The notes: generated from the sequence alone by a model not told the origin. Counted from the first letter of the stretch, positions 23,323 through 35,079 are shown. The stretch: 64,000 nucleotides of DNA from Gonocerus acuteangulatus (GCA_946811695.1 OX328123.1:13257662-13321661); one strand, 5' to 3'. A program made the numbers and translations.

Positions 23323-23975
23323 CTAGCTGTTACCTAGTGTGCCATGCTAGACCTACTTTCTGCCTATGACTCTCCCCGTATCAAGATCTACTTGATACCC
23401 AGTTACGTCAGAATCGGTCAAACAGTGTGAATTTTTTTATATCTGTCTAGTAGTTCGTGAAACAGCCATCAGTTGCCAGCACCACAGGAGTTCATAAAAC
23501 AGCCGACAGAGGCCTGCACCACAGCGTGCAAGTATATAGCTCTTATGAAAGAAAGGCCAGCGCTCCTTAGTTAGGCAGTGACTGTTCATATAAAATTGAA
23601 ATAAACGGAATTACATGATTATATAATGATGTAAAGTCATCAATGAGTTCGAGTTATTCTAATTATCAAGAACATCAACAAATAAATTTGAGACATTATT
23701 CAAAATGGCTGTCGATTCAAAATGGTCGTCAGAATCTGAATGGTATTTGCTGTAGCCAATTTTTCTTGGACAAAACTTTTGAATTTTTGACCAAATTTTG
23801 AAATTTGACTATTTTGACCTAGCCTAGGAGATTTCCCGTATCAAGACCTACCTCTGTGCCAAGTTTGGTCAAAATCGGTCAAACGGTGTAGATTTGTATA
23901 AGGAACAAACACACAAACAGACAAACAGACAGACACAACTATTGCCTGAATGCTAAGCTTCTTATATTACAGATT
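23323..23975 (+). repeat. Dispersed repeat family F3, copy 1
   Basis: It starts TAGCTGTTACCTAGTGTGCC and contains the modules CCCGTATCAAGATCTACTTG and AATCGGTCAAACGGTGTAGA, then ends near ACAGACAGACACAACTATTG ... CTTATATTACAGATTT. Copies lie at 27412-28330 (plus) and 61405-61855 (minus). This kind of sequence is common in arthropod genomes. I cannot assign its class from sequence alone; a Helitron-type or other non-coding element is possible. Confidence 0.6.
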
Positions 23976-24429
23976 TCCATTGTTTCATAACAATTGTTTT
24001 AAAGCCCCCAAACACCTCATGGGTTTTCTAAACGACAATGCAATTGAAAACCCAATCCCGTGAATTTAATAAATTTTACCCCCCCCCCAAAAAAAAAGAA
24101 ACGAAAAAACTGACTTTCAACTCTTATAGAAATAGGGGTTTTAACCCTTAGGCAGAAAATTTATGCTTACATAAACGCGTTTTTATAAGAAAAAAATTAT
24201 AATCGATTTCATAAAAAAAAATCTTAAAACCTTTCAAGATGAAAAAAACAACCCTGTTTTAGAGGTGAAGTTTATGGCTGGTTTTCACCCCTTGAATTGA
24301 CGAATAAAAAAATACTTGTCTAATATTGTTTTCAGTAAAAAAAACATACCATACCCTGGGTAATCCTGGGGTAGTTACTTCAATGTGATATTTGTGAGGA
24401 TATGGAGTTGCTGTAGCTTGGGGCTCATA

Positions 24430-24620
24430 TGAAGGACATTCCTCTCAAAAGTGTTTTACTACGAGTCGTGAATTATATCTTCTGCAGATTGGTCCAAGCT
24501 CGCCTGACATTAATTGCGCATGAGTCAATCTCGGATGTCCTATTCCAAGTCGTGCTAATAAAATGTCTCTTCTTGATAGATAGAAGTTTTTAAGTCGTCC
24601 TTGGATTCTTTGAGTTCCAC
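24430..24620 (-). pseudogene. LINE C-terminal fragment (RLGIGH...LTHAQLM)
   Basis: The minus strand reads LKNFYLSRRDILLARLGIGH, then PRLTHAQLMSGELGP and ICRRYNS...VVKHF before a stop. This is the region after RNase H in I/Jockey-type LINEs, where a C-x2-C pair and KHxLxEC follow. Here the second Cys of the C-x2-C pair is Tyr. The fragment is short and interrupted, so it is a dead 3' remnant. Confidence 0.6.
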
Positions 24621-24649
24621 TCCCATAACTATTCCTGGCTGCACAAGTT

Positions 24650-24841
24650 CTTGGCCGTAATTCTTGATTTCTTGCAAATAAAACAAAGAACTTGTGTTGC
24701 TAACAATTGGTTTATTTTATTTGAACTATCTTCAGTCAATACCTCTCGCATATCGTGTGGTATCGCTAGGTTGTCCGTTTTATCGTTTAACATAAATTTA
24801 AATTTATCGATATAACTATAAAATGCTAAAAAAAAAAACAA
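24650..24841 (-). pseudogene. Second LINE C-terminal fragment (NLAIPHDMREVL)
   Basis: The minus-strand frame contains NDKTDNLAIPHDMREVLTED, matching the extreme C-terminus of the RNase H-containing LINE (compare NLTIPYHLRDILTE at 52381-52692). In minus-strand order it precedes the fragment at 24430-24620, although it belongs downstream of that region. The two therefore come from different insertions or a rearrangement. Confidence 0.55.
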
Positions 24842-24904
24842 AACAACAAAACAAAGTTCGTTTAGAGCCTTCTGCTCAAATTCAAGAACATAAATATGCC
24901 TTAG

Positions 24905-25300
24905 GTCAACCCTGTAACATACAGTCTTCTTTGTCGTACATGGTCACTGCGCATGCCGAACGACAATTTTATGTGGAACATTTTTGGAACGCTTAGCTCA
25001 ACCCGACAAACGTATGTAAAGTGCTGTATAACATATAGTCTTCTTTTTCGTACATGCCTACCGCGCATGCCCGAACGGTAGCGGACACCTTCTTGTGACA
25101 CTTTTTTGTAACGCTAGGTCCACCCGATTAACCTATGTAATTTACTCTATAACGAACGCCATCGGACACTTTTTTTGTGACACATAAACTCTTATTTTTT
25201 GTACATGGCCACTTCGCATGCGCTAACGCCACTGCGCATGCGTGAACGCCACTGCGCACTCGTGTACTTCAGCGGACACTTTTTTGTAACCAGTTTAGCC
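24905..25300. repeat. Degenerate ~125-bp tandem repeats with GCGCATGC motifs
   Basis: About three to four diverged units share GTAACATACAGTCTTCTTT, GTACATGGYCACTGCGCATGC and GCGGACACTTTTTTGT blocks. At least four near-palindromic TGCGCATGC(G/C)-type sites occur (about 24948, 25070, 25209, 25232). That 10-mer is close to the binding site of NRF-1/erect wing factors. Whether it is bound here is unknown. Confidence 0.6.
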
Positions 25301-26161
25301 ACCGCTAAAGCATATTTATGCTAAAATATTGATCCTTTCTTCCCTAGAAAAGAGTTACGGTAACGTGCAGATAACCCGTCTCAATGTCTGTAATTTAGAA
25401 TTTATATAAATATGTACTTATATTTGTATAAGTGGACCTTAAAATTTGAACAAGTAAAAAATAATTGACATCTTTCCTACGAACGTAACGTGCAATCGCA
25501 CAAAAAAACAGCTTGACTAATGCTACTAAGCGACGTTTATGAGTAAAAAACTTGCAACCTATAGAGGGAAACAACGGAAATCGAACCTTATTAAAGGTGG
25601 AACGGATTTTAAACGGCTACTTGAAATGTCAAATGTATTTACTTCCTTTTCCTCTTCTTAACTGACTAATATAAAAAGAAAACACTCTTTGCATTGACGA
25701 GTGGGAATAATGTCCTACGTAAGGCGTAACAAAACGCCCAAAACTGCTGAAAAGAATTCCTTATCCGAGTCCTTCTGTCCGGAACTTATAGAACATTAGG
25801 CAATATACTGGCTGAGGACTACGTAACAAACATACAATGTGTGCTGTTGTTGTCAAAAATTATATGATATTCACCAAGAAAATCGTATGGAGATTCTTCC
25901 GGAACAGTACAGTAGAGCAGAGAACACATAGTTTTATACGTTTCAATGATTTATCGTCGTACTTACTTATGTTTCTTCCTCTGGAACTCCAATGACGTGT
26001 ATGGTTTTACTAGTAAATTAATTTTACTGCATAAAGCAATTTGGTAATAAATGGTAATAAAACTAAGAAAAACAAGCACCGTAAACCGTTCGAAGCAAGG
26101 AAACCAACGCTTAGTTACTTTCGACTGAGATTTTCCAATAAAAAATTATTATCAACTCGTT
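25301..26161. other. Intergenic DNA, nothing recognised
   Basis: No domain, splice pattern, repeat end or RNA motif is seen. The end of this stretch carries the left TSD of the LINE fragment that follows. Confidence 0.4.
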
Positions 26162-26177
26162 TATCAGATTTCTTTTT

Positions 26178-27024
26178 TTATTTTAAATCTACCCCAATCT
26201 ACACCCCACAGTTTTATCCGTACAGAAACTAATGACTACACTATATCAACACTGGCAGCACAGAGAATTGCAGGATGGTGGATGAAACTACTCGGCATGG
26301 ATGAGACAAGGTACCCAAAATTATGCTATCAGAAATTACTCCTCCTGGACTCAAAACCGAACAATATATCTTCGCAAAAGTGGGTAACGAAGTTAAAATA
26401 TTTTCTACTAAAGTATGATATAACAGACCAAGTCGCAGCTCCAACCCCAAACTTCAAATTACTCCAAGAAATAGCCCCAAAAATAAAAGCAAACCTGATT
26501 CAAGATGACCTAGACCATATCAACACAACATCCTACAGTACCATATATAGTGCAATTCATACCTACAACAGCTACCTTCTAGTAAATATGAACATAAATA
26601 GACACAGAAGCATCAGTCAACTAAGATTAGCGAACAAGAAGACACTTTACCTCAGCATCCACCGTCAAAGATACAAAATAGAAACGAACAAAATATGCAC
26701 CAACTGTGAATTGTAACAAGAAGACTTGGAGCATCTGCTGTGGCGATGACCTGAATACACCAATCTCAGAAATACTCTGAAACCCATTATTGATGAACAC
26801 ACCAACAACTCTGCAACATATTATTTCCTGACCACCTCTAGCATCATAGATATAAATGCCTTTTGCATTTACCTGGAGAATATACTGAAGAAAAGAGGCA
26901 ACCGCAATGAATTTTTTATAAGAGTCTACTCTAATTTACGTACAATGATCTGTATATACTTACCCCGACCATATTTGTAAGAACAATGTTCAATCACAAA
27001 TAAATATTATTATTATTATTATTA
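26178..27024 (+). mobile_element. 5'-truncated LINE with 16-bp TSD and (ATT)n tail
   Basis: TATCAGATTTCTTTTT occurs at 26162-26177 and again at 27025-27040, a perfect 16-bp TSD. The insert ends in (ATT)n preceded by AATCACAAATAAAT. Its only content is the C-terminal end of a LINE ORF plus a 3' UTR. The long perfect TSD and the simple-repeat tail show target-primed reverse transcription of a strongly 5'-truncated copy. Confidence 0.88.
26240..26945 (+). pseudogene. LINE ORF2 C-terminal region, two stops
   Basis: The open frame runs to 26716 with AAQRIAGWWMKLLGMDETRY, QKWVTKLKYFLLKYDI and SISQLRLANKKTLYLSIHRQ, ending KICTNCEL. It continues past a TAA as QEDLEHLLWR, passes TGA where Cys of the C-P-E-Y motif is expected, and reads PEYTNLRNTL. 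The C-x2-C...H...C-P-x-Y pattern is the Cys-His motif downstream of RT in several LINE clades. RT itself is missing. It is a pseudogene, and I do not assign the clade. Confidence 0.65.
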
Positions 27025-27411
27025 TATCAGATTTCTTTTTGTATTCGTGTCTGTTAATAAAATATATTAAAATTCGACCTTAAAGTCATATGAATAAAAA
27101 ATGTCAACATTTTATTTCGGACGAAGGTCAAACATATGAAATAAGTGTCAACTGAATCCATCGTTTCTGGCCACCCAAACCGATACTTAATACTGAAACC
27201 TAGTTTTGCCCACTATTTTTGAAAATTATTGATATTGGATTAATTGCTTAGAAAACTTACAAAACGAGTACATAGAACCACATATATCTACGCAAAAAGT
27301 ACAATTTTGTTTGCAAGAATTTCACTTAAAAATCACGCTATTAGGCAAAGTATTGAGTCCAAACATTATGAAAATCGTGAGTAGACAGTATGTGTATAAT
27401 TATATATTTAT

Positions 27412-28261
27412 ATTAGCTGTTACCTGGCAAGCCATTCTACACCTACATGCTGAAAAGCAATTATAACTTAGAAACCGAATAATTAATATTAAAATCTAAT
27501 AACACAACTCGAATCCGTGACCTTGGATTTGTTAGTCGTAGACGATTTTAACCTAGCCTATGACACTACCAGGATCAAAACCTGCATGTGTACCAAGTTT
27601 GGTCAAATACGGTCAAACGGTGTGGATTTTTATAAGAGACAAACAGATAGACAAACAGTTGATAGACGTTTTTGACCTAGCCTATGACAGTCCCCGTATC
27701 AAGATCTACCTGCGTGCCAAGTTTGAAAAAAATCGGTCAACCGTGTGGATATGTATTAGGAACTAACATACAGACAGACAGCTGGGAGATTTTTTGACCT
27801 AGCCTACGAGACTTCCCGGATCAAGATATAGCTGTGTGCCAAGATTGGTCAAAATCTTTCGAACGGTGTGGATTTGTATAATGAACAAACATAGACAGGA
27901 GGTAGACACAGACAGGAGGTAGACGTTTTTGTTTTAGCCTACGATACTCCCTGCATCAAGACCTACCTGTGTGCCAAGATTGCTCAAAATCGGTCGAACG
28001 GTGTGACTTTGTATAGGGAACAACACACAGACAGACAGGAGGTAGACGTTTTTGACTTAGCCTATGACGCTCCCCGGATCAAGATCTACCTGTGAGCCAA
28101 GTTTGGTCAAAATTGGTCGAAAGGTGTGGAATTGTGTAAGGAACAAACATACAGATAGACAGCTGGTAGATTTTTTTGACCTAGCCTACGAGACTTCCCG
28201 GAACAAGAAGTACCTGTGTGCCAAGTTCGGTCAAACGGTGTGGATTTTTATAAGATTTTTC

Positions 28262-28329
<68 letters not shown>

Positions 28330-28330
28330 T
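27412..28330 (+). repeat. F3 repeat copy 2 with six ~125-bp tandem modules
   Basis: It starts TAGCTGTTACCTGGCAAGCC. From about 27545 there are six modules (starting near 27550, 27667, 27792, 27925, 28047 and 28171). Each has GACCTAGCCTAYGA, a CCCNGATCAAGA block, GTGCCAAGTTTGGTCAAAAT and CGGTGTGGATTTGTATAAG, then an ACAGACAGACAG-like end. A 60-bp (TA)n tract closes it at 28267-28326. Open frames here follow the repeats and are not genes. Confidence 0.7.
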
Positions 28331-28429
28331 CTTAAAATGCTAAAAATTTTATAATTATGACGATCGTTTCAGCAGCCATTGTTTAACGAATACTGGAAAG
28401 CTGGAAATGCACACATAATTGAGAAGGTA

Positions 28430-28612
28430 TTATTATGTTCTTGACAAGATATTACGGCCTAAACAAAATTGAACCGCCGAGGAATTTTCCCAACGAGACG
28501 TGGGATGAGAAAATTCCTGCCGCCGGTGGGGGTCGAACCCACCATCTCCCGCTTATGAATCTAAGGCGCTGGCCACCAGACCACGGGACACCCCCCCCAA
28601 AAAAAAAAAAAA
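28430..28612 (-). mobile_element. tRNA-derived SINE (family T2)
   Basis: The minus strand reads TCCCGTGGTCTGGTGGCCAG (A-box region), then GGTGGGTTCGACCCCCACC, a perfect T-arm/B box with 5-bp stem. A body with ATTCCTCGGCGGTTC follows. Upstream on the plus strand lie C8 and A13 runs. A diverged copy is at 40545-40690. A 3' boundary and TSD could not be fixed. Confidence 0.7.
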
Positions 28613-28624
28613 ATTATATCGATC

Positions 28625-28740
28625 TATGAGTTCTGAAGCATAAAGGTTTTTGGTCGACACTTCCGGAATGTGTGATGAGGTCAACCTCATAAGCGGGGTT
28701 TCTCTCTATTGAAGGATGTTGGAATTGTGGTAAATGAGTA
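28625..28740 (-). mobile_element. F1 5'-end remnant
   Basis: The sequence TTGGTCGACACTTCCGGAATG ... GAGGTCAACCTCATAAGCGGGGTTT matches the conserved region just inside the F1 5' end, in minus orientation, but the terminal hairpin is degraded. The T2 SINE sits between it and the (TA)n tract at 28267-28326. Confidence 0.5.
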
Positions 28741-29556
28741 CAACGTAACTAGGAATATCAAGGCATTGAACTGCTGACGGCTACATATTATCCGATACCA
28801 ATGTATTTTCCGAGATAGGGGTTATGCACCCGATGGAAGGCGCAGCGTAAACAGCTGACAATGACAACACCCGCCGAAAAGAGAAATACCGCGAGGCTGT
28901 CGTAGTATTGCCAGGCCACACAGTGGCTACTATTCAACTATAACAGCCGTAGAAAATCGTCCAGTTAGCGCTGTTTGTCGTGTCTTTGCGCAACACTCCT
29001 ACGCAGCAAAGGGAATGTCTGACCGCTCTCTCGCTCTGTCTCGTTTCCTCCTAGATACTTCGTTAAAACGGCTTCAATTGCTTTGTCAATATGAAATGGT
29101 CACAGATAATGAAAATGGCGGACAATAGATATTCGCGAAATCGCAAAGAACTTAACTTATAGCTCTCATTGGGAAATTTTAAATGCGTCATTTGTTAATC
29201 ACCAAAAACTTCATATGTAATACATTTTGGTAAATTCTCAAAAAATAATGAAACAGGTGTATTCTTGTTATTTCTTTCGCTTGATATTTAGCGCTAATAT
29301 TGCGGCCAATGTTGTACCTATTTGTCAATGTCACAAGTGTAGATTTGCTGTCTACTAACCTTTGACGTCACTTTTTTTCTTTTAGTAAAGCAATTGCAGT
29401 TTTACCCACAGATTTAATTAAAAATATTTTACTTACCAAGATGTGAAACCACTGTAGCAAGTACCTTCAGAAATAATTTCCAGTTATTTCGTCAATAAAT
29501 CACATAATTGTAATGCAAATATTCAGATTTCTTAAGTAATTTTGTGCTTAAGAAAG
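28741..29556. other. Intergenic DNA, nothing recognised
   Basis: 28800-29060 is less AT-rich (CGCAGCGTAAACAGC, CCGCCGAAAAG) than its surroundings, but no frame or splice pattern supports a gene. The remainder is AT-rich. Confidence 0.4.
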
Positions 29557-29722
29557 CACCTGTTCCCATTGATCACCAAAGTTAAGCAACGTCGGGTGTG
29601 GCAAGTATCTGAATGGGTGACCGACACGTGCTTTTGGCGTCATAAAATGGTGGTGACTTGTAGATAGCTCGGCGCTTATAGACCAATTGTTTATAAGCCG
29701 AAATGCATAACAAAAAAAAAAA
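29557..29722 (+). mobile_element. 5S SINE, 5'-truncated
   Basis: It starts within the 5S part (CACCTGTTCCCATTGATCACC), then AGTTAAGCAACGTCGGGTGTG, CTGAATGGGTGACCGACACG, the tail GACTTGTAGATAGCTCGGCG and an A-rich end at about 29711-29723. The first ~35 nt of the head are missing. No clear TSD. Confidence 0.8.
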
Positions 29723-29974
29723 ACATTAATGGAAATCTGTGACAACGCCGATCATGACATGTTTACACATCTAATTGAAAGTAATATTTTAAAAGTGATT
29801 ATGTAAAAAGCGAAAAAATACTGGAGATTATTTTACTGCTACCTTGAGGTCCATATATGTGTGTACTGAATCAATTATTTTTGCCAGATGGCTTTGTATG
29901 TACGTTCAAATAATATGTGCTAAAGTAAAATTCATGGAGATGGTTTTAATTCCTATTTTTTGTTGTTTTTTTTT

Positions 29975-31440
29975 AGCGCGGTTACTCCCTATCTCCATAG
30001 GGAGAACCCGCTTATGAGGTTGACCTCACGACGCGATCCAGAAGGGCCGACTAGAAACTTTCACGTTTCAGACCCCATAGATCACGAAAATAAAGGTGGC
30101 TAAAATTTGTAAATATATACAGGGTGTCCCGTAAATGTCCAGTCATATTGTGAGGGGTGATAGAGGACCCTTAGGGGAACAAAAAATGTTCTATGACGAT
30201 TTCCCGAATTCTCGCCCATAAGGAAGAAAACGTCGTTTTATTGTTTTTTCGAGACAAACGTACTTTTTAGAAGAATAATCGTTGTAGCTCCGTCCCAGGT
30301 GGTACTACTAAAAAGGGTGTGAAACCAATCGAAAGCTGAGTAAATTTACTATAAGACTAGTTGGGAGTAAACGTAAAAATGAATGAATGTAAGTATGTAT
30401 ATCTTACCAAAAGAAGGCAATTCTAAATTTCCTGACATTTTATTAATATTTCTTTCCAGCGTTACTCCTCAATGGGCAGGATCTGAGATTTCCGGGTTTC
30501 AGAAAAACTTCCTCATTTAACCAGCTTTCCATTCATGTATCACAATACTGTGTTATTGAAGTATTTGAACGATTTAAGAACAAAAGTTTTAAAAAAAACA
30601 TGGATCTGAGAAAAGAAAATTATATTTTTTTTTCTTCAATTTATTCAAAAAGCTGAAGGGAAATATTTATTTTTATAAATGTTTACATAAATATTAAGTA
30701 AATATTTACTTAAAACAATAAAAAAAAATTACTCCCACGAATATAAAAAAAATTCCTAAAACAGTAAATAAATAAAATACACATTTATTTTGAATTTGTT
30801 AATTCAGGTAACTAATACTGGGTCCAGGAGGCGGCCATTAAGGAACCCCAACCATACATTAACCTCAAAAATTATTATTTTTACCTAGATCACACATTTG
30901 AACACATTTTTACAGGTACTTATATTTAGAAAACAAATGCTTTACCTTAAATTAATACTGATGGCTACGCTTGTGAAACTCACTGGGATTCTGAGCCCAT
31001 GCGTTTTTGTTGTGGTAATTAAAAATTCTATCCCTCATAAATAATGTGTACATAGTCCTGTAAAAATGTGTTCAAATGCGTGATATAGGTAAAAATAGTA
31101 ACGCTGGAAAGAAATATCAATAAAATGTCAGGAAATTTAGAATTGCCTTCTTTTTGTAAGATATACATACTTACATTCATTCATTTTTACGTTTACTCCC
31201 AACTAGTCTTATAGTAAATTTACTCAGCTTTCGATTGGTTTCACTCCCTTTCCAGTAGTACCACCTGGGACGGACCTACAACGATTATGTTTCTAAAAAC
31301 CACGTTTGTCTCGATAAAACAATAAAACGACGTTTTCTCCCTTATGGGCGAGAATTCGGGAAATCGTCATAGAACATTTTTTGTTCCCCTAAAGGTCCTC
31401 TATCACCCCTCTCAATATGACTAGACATTTACGGGACACC

Positions 31441-31482
<42 letters not shown>

Positions 31483-32703
31483 TCGTCTGTTCGCGCTCTA
31501 GCAAGCTCAAAAATGGTCCAATTTTGATGAAATTTGGTACAAAAACCTGTCGTCTGATTTGAAAGGTCAAGTTCGTTAGCCAGCAGAATCCGCCCACTGG
31601 AAGATAGTTTTTGGGGCAAAATTCGCGCAAATAAAATCGTAACGCGTACGTTTTTGAGTTTATATGCTTCTAGGTACTTGTTTTATAGTTTCTTAACATA
31701 GGAAAACGAATGAAACCATTTTTAAGGCGATATCTGTAACCGTTTATGAGAAAAGTGGAATAAATGTTTTTATAAGTCATTATTTTTTTGTGGGTACCTA
31801 GAATCGCGGGATTCAATTGAAATATTTTCAACATCTTGGAAATACATCCCAACTAAGATGTTTAAATTTTGGTTACATTTGGAGTTAAGGAAGTATGCGA
31901 AAAAATTATTTTATTAATAGACATGAAAAGTTTTCGGATCTTCATACATTTTTCGTAAATATCTCGATAACGGTTCGGAAATCGTGGTAAGTGGAAGGTG
32001 GCCATTCGAATGCTTACTAAATTCTCTACAAATAATGTTCTGAAGCAATATTCGATGGGGCAACGTCAATCAGAGATATAAGCGCTTATAACTTAAAAAG
32101 TGTATAAAAGTCTATTGAAACAGTTTTTCTCTTTGTTTATCTCACTTTTTAATTGGTTGTTTTTTGTTTTAAATTGCATTTATCAGTAAAATTAGTATTG
32201 TAGTAAAATAAGCTAAGAAACGGTAAAAGGTATTGGTAATAAGTTTGGAGTGGCTGCGGTCATCAAGATGGCTGTGGCTAATCATGATGACGTATACATA
32301 GTTTGTTTTGAATTCTCCTATCTATATATAACCTTCCTCATAGCCTCCAACTGAAGTTATCGTTATTTCTTATTTTATAGAAAGATTTAGCCCACGACAG
32401 AATGGAATTTTATTCGCCATGACGCACATGTTTACAGTTGATTATAACAGTAAAACGAATTTGCTAGTAAAACAAGATACTTTAAATGACAACGAATTTT
32501 TGGTTGCTTAGAATAGAGCCTTCTCAGCAGTAGTCGAAGAGTAAGTACGTTTTCAGTACGTAATTGTATTGAGAGTTTAAGAATTATCCGCTTCTGTGTA
32601 AGTTTGCTACTGTCAGTTTCCTGTGATTTGTGATGCTAATCTATTCCATTTCTTCGAGATGTACGTAACCGCGCTAAGATGACGCAGTTCCTGCGAGTCG
32701 GAC
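29975..32703 (+). mobile_element. F1 Helentron-like element (copy 3), split by an insertion
   Basis: It starts T|AGCGCGGTTACTCCCTATC, with the hairpin closing at GGGAGAACCCGC. It ends GTAACCGCGCTAAGATGACG, CAGTTCCTGCGAGTCGGAC|TTTTTT. The 30120-31443 long-TIR element sits where the (TA)n tract normally lies; TA sequence remains after it (31444-31480). Without the insert the copy is about 1.4 kb. The 3' half includes blocks shared with copies 1, 2, 4 and 5. It encodes nothing recognisable. Confidence 0.7.
30120..31443. mobile_element. Long-TIR foldback element with TA duplication
   Basis: The ends CAGGGTGTCCCGTAAATGTC and its inverse TGACTAGACATTTACGGGACACCCTG's outer part begin inverted arms of about 340 bp (30120-30465 and 31100-31443), with few mismatches. 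The core is about 640 bp and non-coding. TA flanks both ends, as in Tc1/mariner-type insertions, but the sequence around is TA-rich, so this is weak evidence. No transposase is present. Confidence 0.8.
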
Positions 32704-33270
32704 TTTTTTCTACATACATACAGTTACGTCAAATTATAACCCCGATAAATCGATGTTCGGTACGTCAAAATGTATTTAAGTCAACAAATTGTCACGGTTC
32801 CTTGAAGAACGACTAATTGAGGGTTGACTGCAATTCATAAAATAATTCTTTCGTGAGTACAACCACATTTATTCCGAATGGTCTAATAATTCCATTATAA
32901 ATTACAGAAAGAATTACATCTATAAATGACTATAATTGACCCAGCTCTATTTAATAAGGAGATAAATGAAATATTCTATCAGCTATGATGTTACATTGGA
33001 TCGTAAATTCTAATTAATATTTACTGTTTACAGTTAAAGCTTGTAATTGTACAATGTCGTATATTACTATTATATCATCATATGTTATTGGCTATCGAGA
33101 TTGTATGAGGAGGGCGTGAGAAGAGAGTTATAAACATGAAAACCAGATTGAGTAATAAAGAAACATCTAAGTGATTTCTTGAGATATACTCTGCACGCGA
33201 AGATGGTCCACGCACACTAGGTGTGGTGAAGGGTGTTCGACGGGCAATTTGATTTATTAGTAGGAGAAAT
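32704..33270. other. AT-rich spacer
   Basis: No features recognised. The last part of this stretch carries the left flank (AAAT) of the nested element that follows. Confidence 0.4.
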
Positions 33271-33436
33271 GAGGAGCTCGGTATCAAAGTTGGACAACTC
33301 CATTTTTTTAGCTTTGAGATTTTGGTCGATTCTTAAGTGAATTTTTATGCTGCATTTGGTTATACAACTTTTCTGCATTAAAAACAGACAGAACTTTGGT
33401 AAAATAGCATGTATTTGATCAGTTCAGAATCAAAAT

Positions 33437-33618
33437 ATGGATAATTCCATTATAGTTTTGTTTAAAAAAATGACAAGCTTGCATTTATTCAATTTGCTTC
33501 CAACATGCACTGGAAATCCATCATGGCTGAATGGCAAGCACTTCGGAGAAAATTGGGAAGAAACAGACCGCTTACAGTTGTACCGCAACCTCACAGTACA
33601 GAGTGAAGCTCCTATAGA
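33437..33618 (+). other. Short open stretch of unknown origin, cut by insertion
   Basis: The plus frame at 33437-33646 gives NLLPTCTGNPSWLNGKHFGE followed by NWEETDRLQL. It is interrupted at 33619 by the inner element, so it would predate it. I do not recognise the family. Codon-like composition is only suggestive, and chance is likely. Confidence 0.2.
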
Positions 33619-34513
33619 CCGAGAGCCAGCAACGCACTTTTCATGAAGTGTTTTACGCACCCTGAAATTTTGCTATAATATACCTCTTGGGTAGTAGACA
33701 AGAAGGTATATATGTGTTTCCTGGACATACCTTGGTGCACCAGGTACTGCGCATAGGGGAAAGGTGCAAAACAATATTGCCTAAAAGTAGAGTTTTATTC
33801 AGAAGCCAACTATTATTAATGAAATAAATGGCAAATTAAGGCAATTTTCAAATTTATAATAAATAAGGCAGGCACTTTTAAGGGTGTTAAAATGATAATA
33901 ATAAAAAAAACAAACTACCTAGTTTTTATTTTTAATAATTAATGAAGCGCTTTATTCACGCTGCGATTTAAACAGCGTCTTCAATAAACATATTTGAAAA
34001 TAATTACAAAAGGGCAGACACTTTTGTGGTGTTTAATTATCAGGAAACATGAAAATAAATGTTGCTTATGATAGACTGGAATACACTGCGCGTAACCGTA
34101 AGAGTGTATGACACGACTGCACAGAGTTGGTTGTTTTCTGTGCTCTCATTGGTTCTTGCCCACATGATCTTGTACAGCTGTAAATGGCAGCGAAAATAAA
34201 ACTCTCATTTTATATTAGAATAAAAACAATTAATTTTTTTTTTTTGCGTGTTATACCCCTCAAAACTGTCTGCCATATTTATTATTCATTGTAAAATTGT
34301 CTTAATTTTACATTAAAGATAGTTGCCTTCTAAATAAAACTCTATTTTCGGGCAATATTGTTTTGCACCTTTCCCCTATGCGCAGTACCTGGTGTTCCAA
34401 GGTATGTCCAGGAAACACATATATACCATCTTATCTACCTAAGAGGTATATTATAGCAAAATTTCAAGGTGCATAAAACACTTCATGAAAAGTGCGTTGC
34501 TGGCTCTCGGACT
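33619..34513. mobile_element. Inner foldback element with ~280-bp arms
   Basis: It starts CCGAGAGCCAGCAACGCAC and ends with the inverse. The arms run to about 33890 and from about 34235. The shared blocks include GGTATATATGTGTTTCCTGG, CAGGTACTGCGCATAGGGGA and AATATTGTTTTGCACC. CTATAGA lies next to both ends (33612-33618 and about 34514-34521), suggesting a 7-8-bp TSD. It is non-coding. Confidence 0.7.
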
Positions 34514-35079
34514 ACTATAGATATCAACGGTAGACACTGTGATAACAATAATCAAAAACCTGAGTTTTGTCTAACGGCATCTAAGTACAATTTGTTCATG
34601 TGATTTTTAACCATATGACCGCTTTTATATGATTTTGTTTTAATATATTAGATATAATTACATTATTTTAAAACACCCTCATTCATTAGAGTGTAGACGA
34701 AGAAAATATAAATTCATTGATAAAGAGTTCATAATTGTTTGGTTGCAAAAGAGTACAGATTAAATTTAAACTGGCTCCCTTTCGTTTCAAAAACAGACAA
34801 CTCCATGACTTGGTTTCAAACATGGACAACTCCACTCTTTGAAGTGTAATTACGGCCTTAATACTCATATAATTTTGCGTTTGTAAAAATGTTGTTGGGA
34901 CCTATAAGAATGACATATAAAAAAATCACCATGATACTGACAACCATATCGTAGATATGATTTTTTACCTATCGTGTAAAAAAAGCATAAGTGGAGTTGT
35001 CCAACTTTGATACCAGGCTCCTCAAATATTCCATCTCATTATGGCTAATATTGGAGGCAAAATGATGATACATAATTAA

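Larger units (their letters stand above)
33271..35023. mobile_element. Outer long-TIR element (GAGGAGC...TTGGACAACTCCA)
   Basis: The left end GAGGAGCTCGGTATCAAAG and the right end, in reverse complement GAGGAGCCTGGTATCAAAG, each continue TTGGACAACTCCA. AAAT flanks both sides (possible 4-bp TSD). Related GGACAACTCCA-type motifs recur inside at about 33436 and 34796-34843. About half of its length is a second element nested inside (33619-34510). Class not assigned. Confidence 0.65.
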
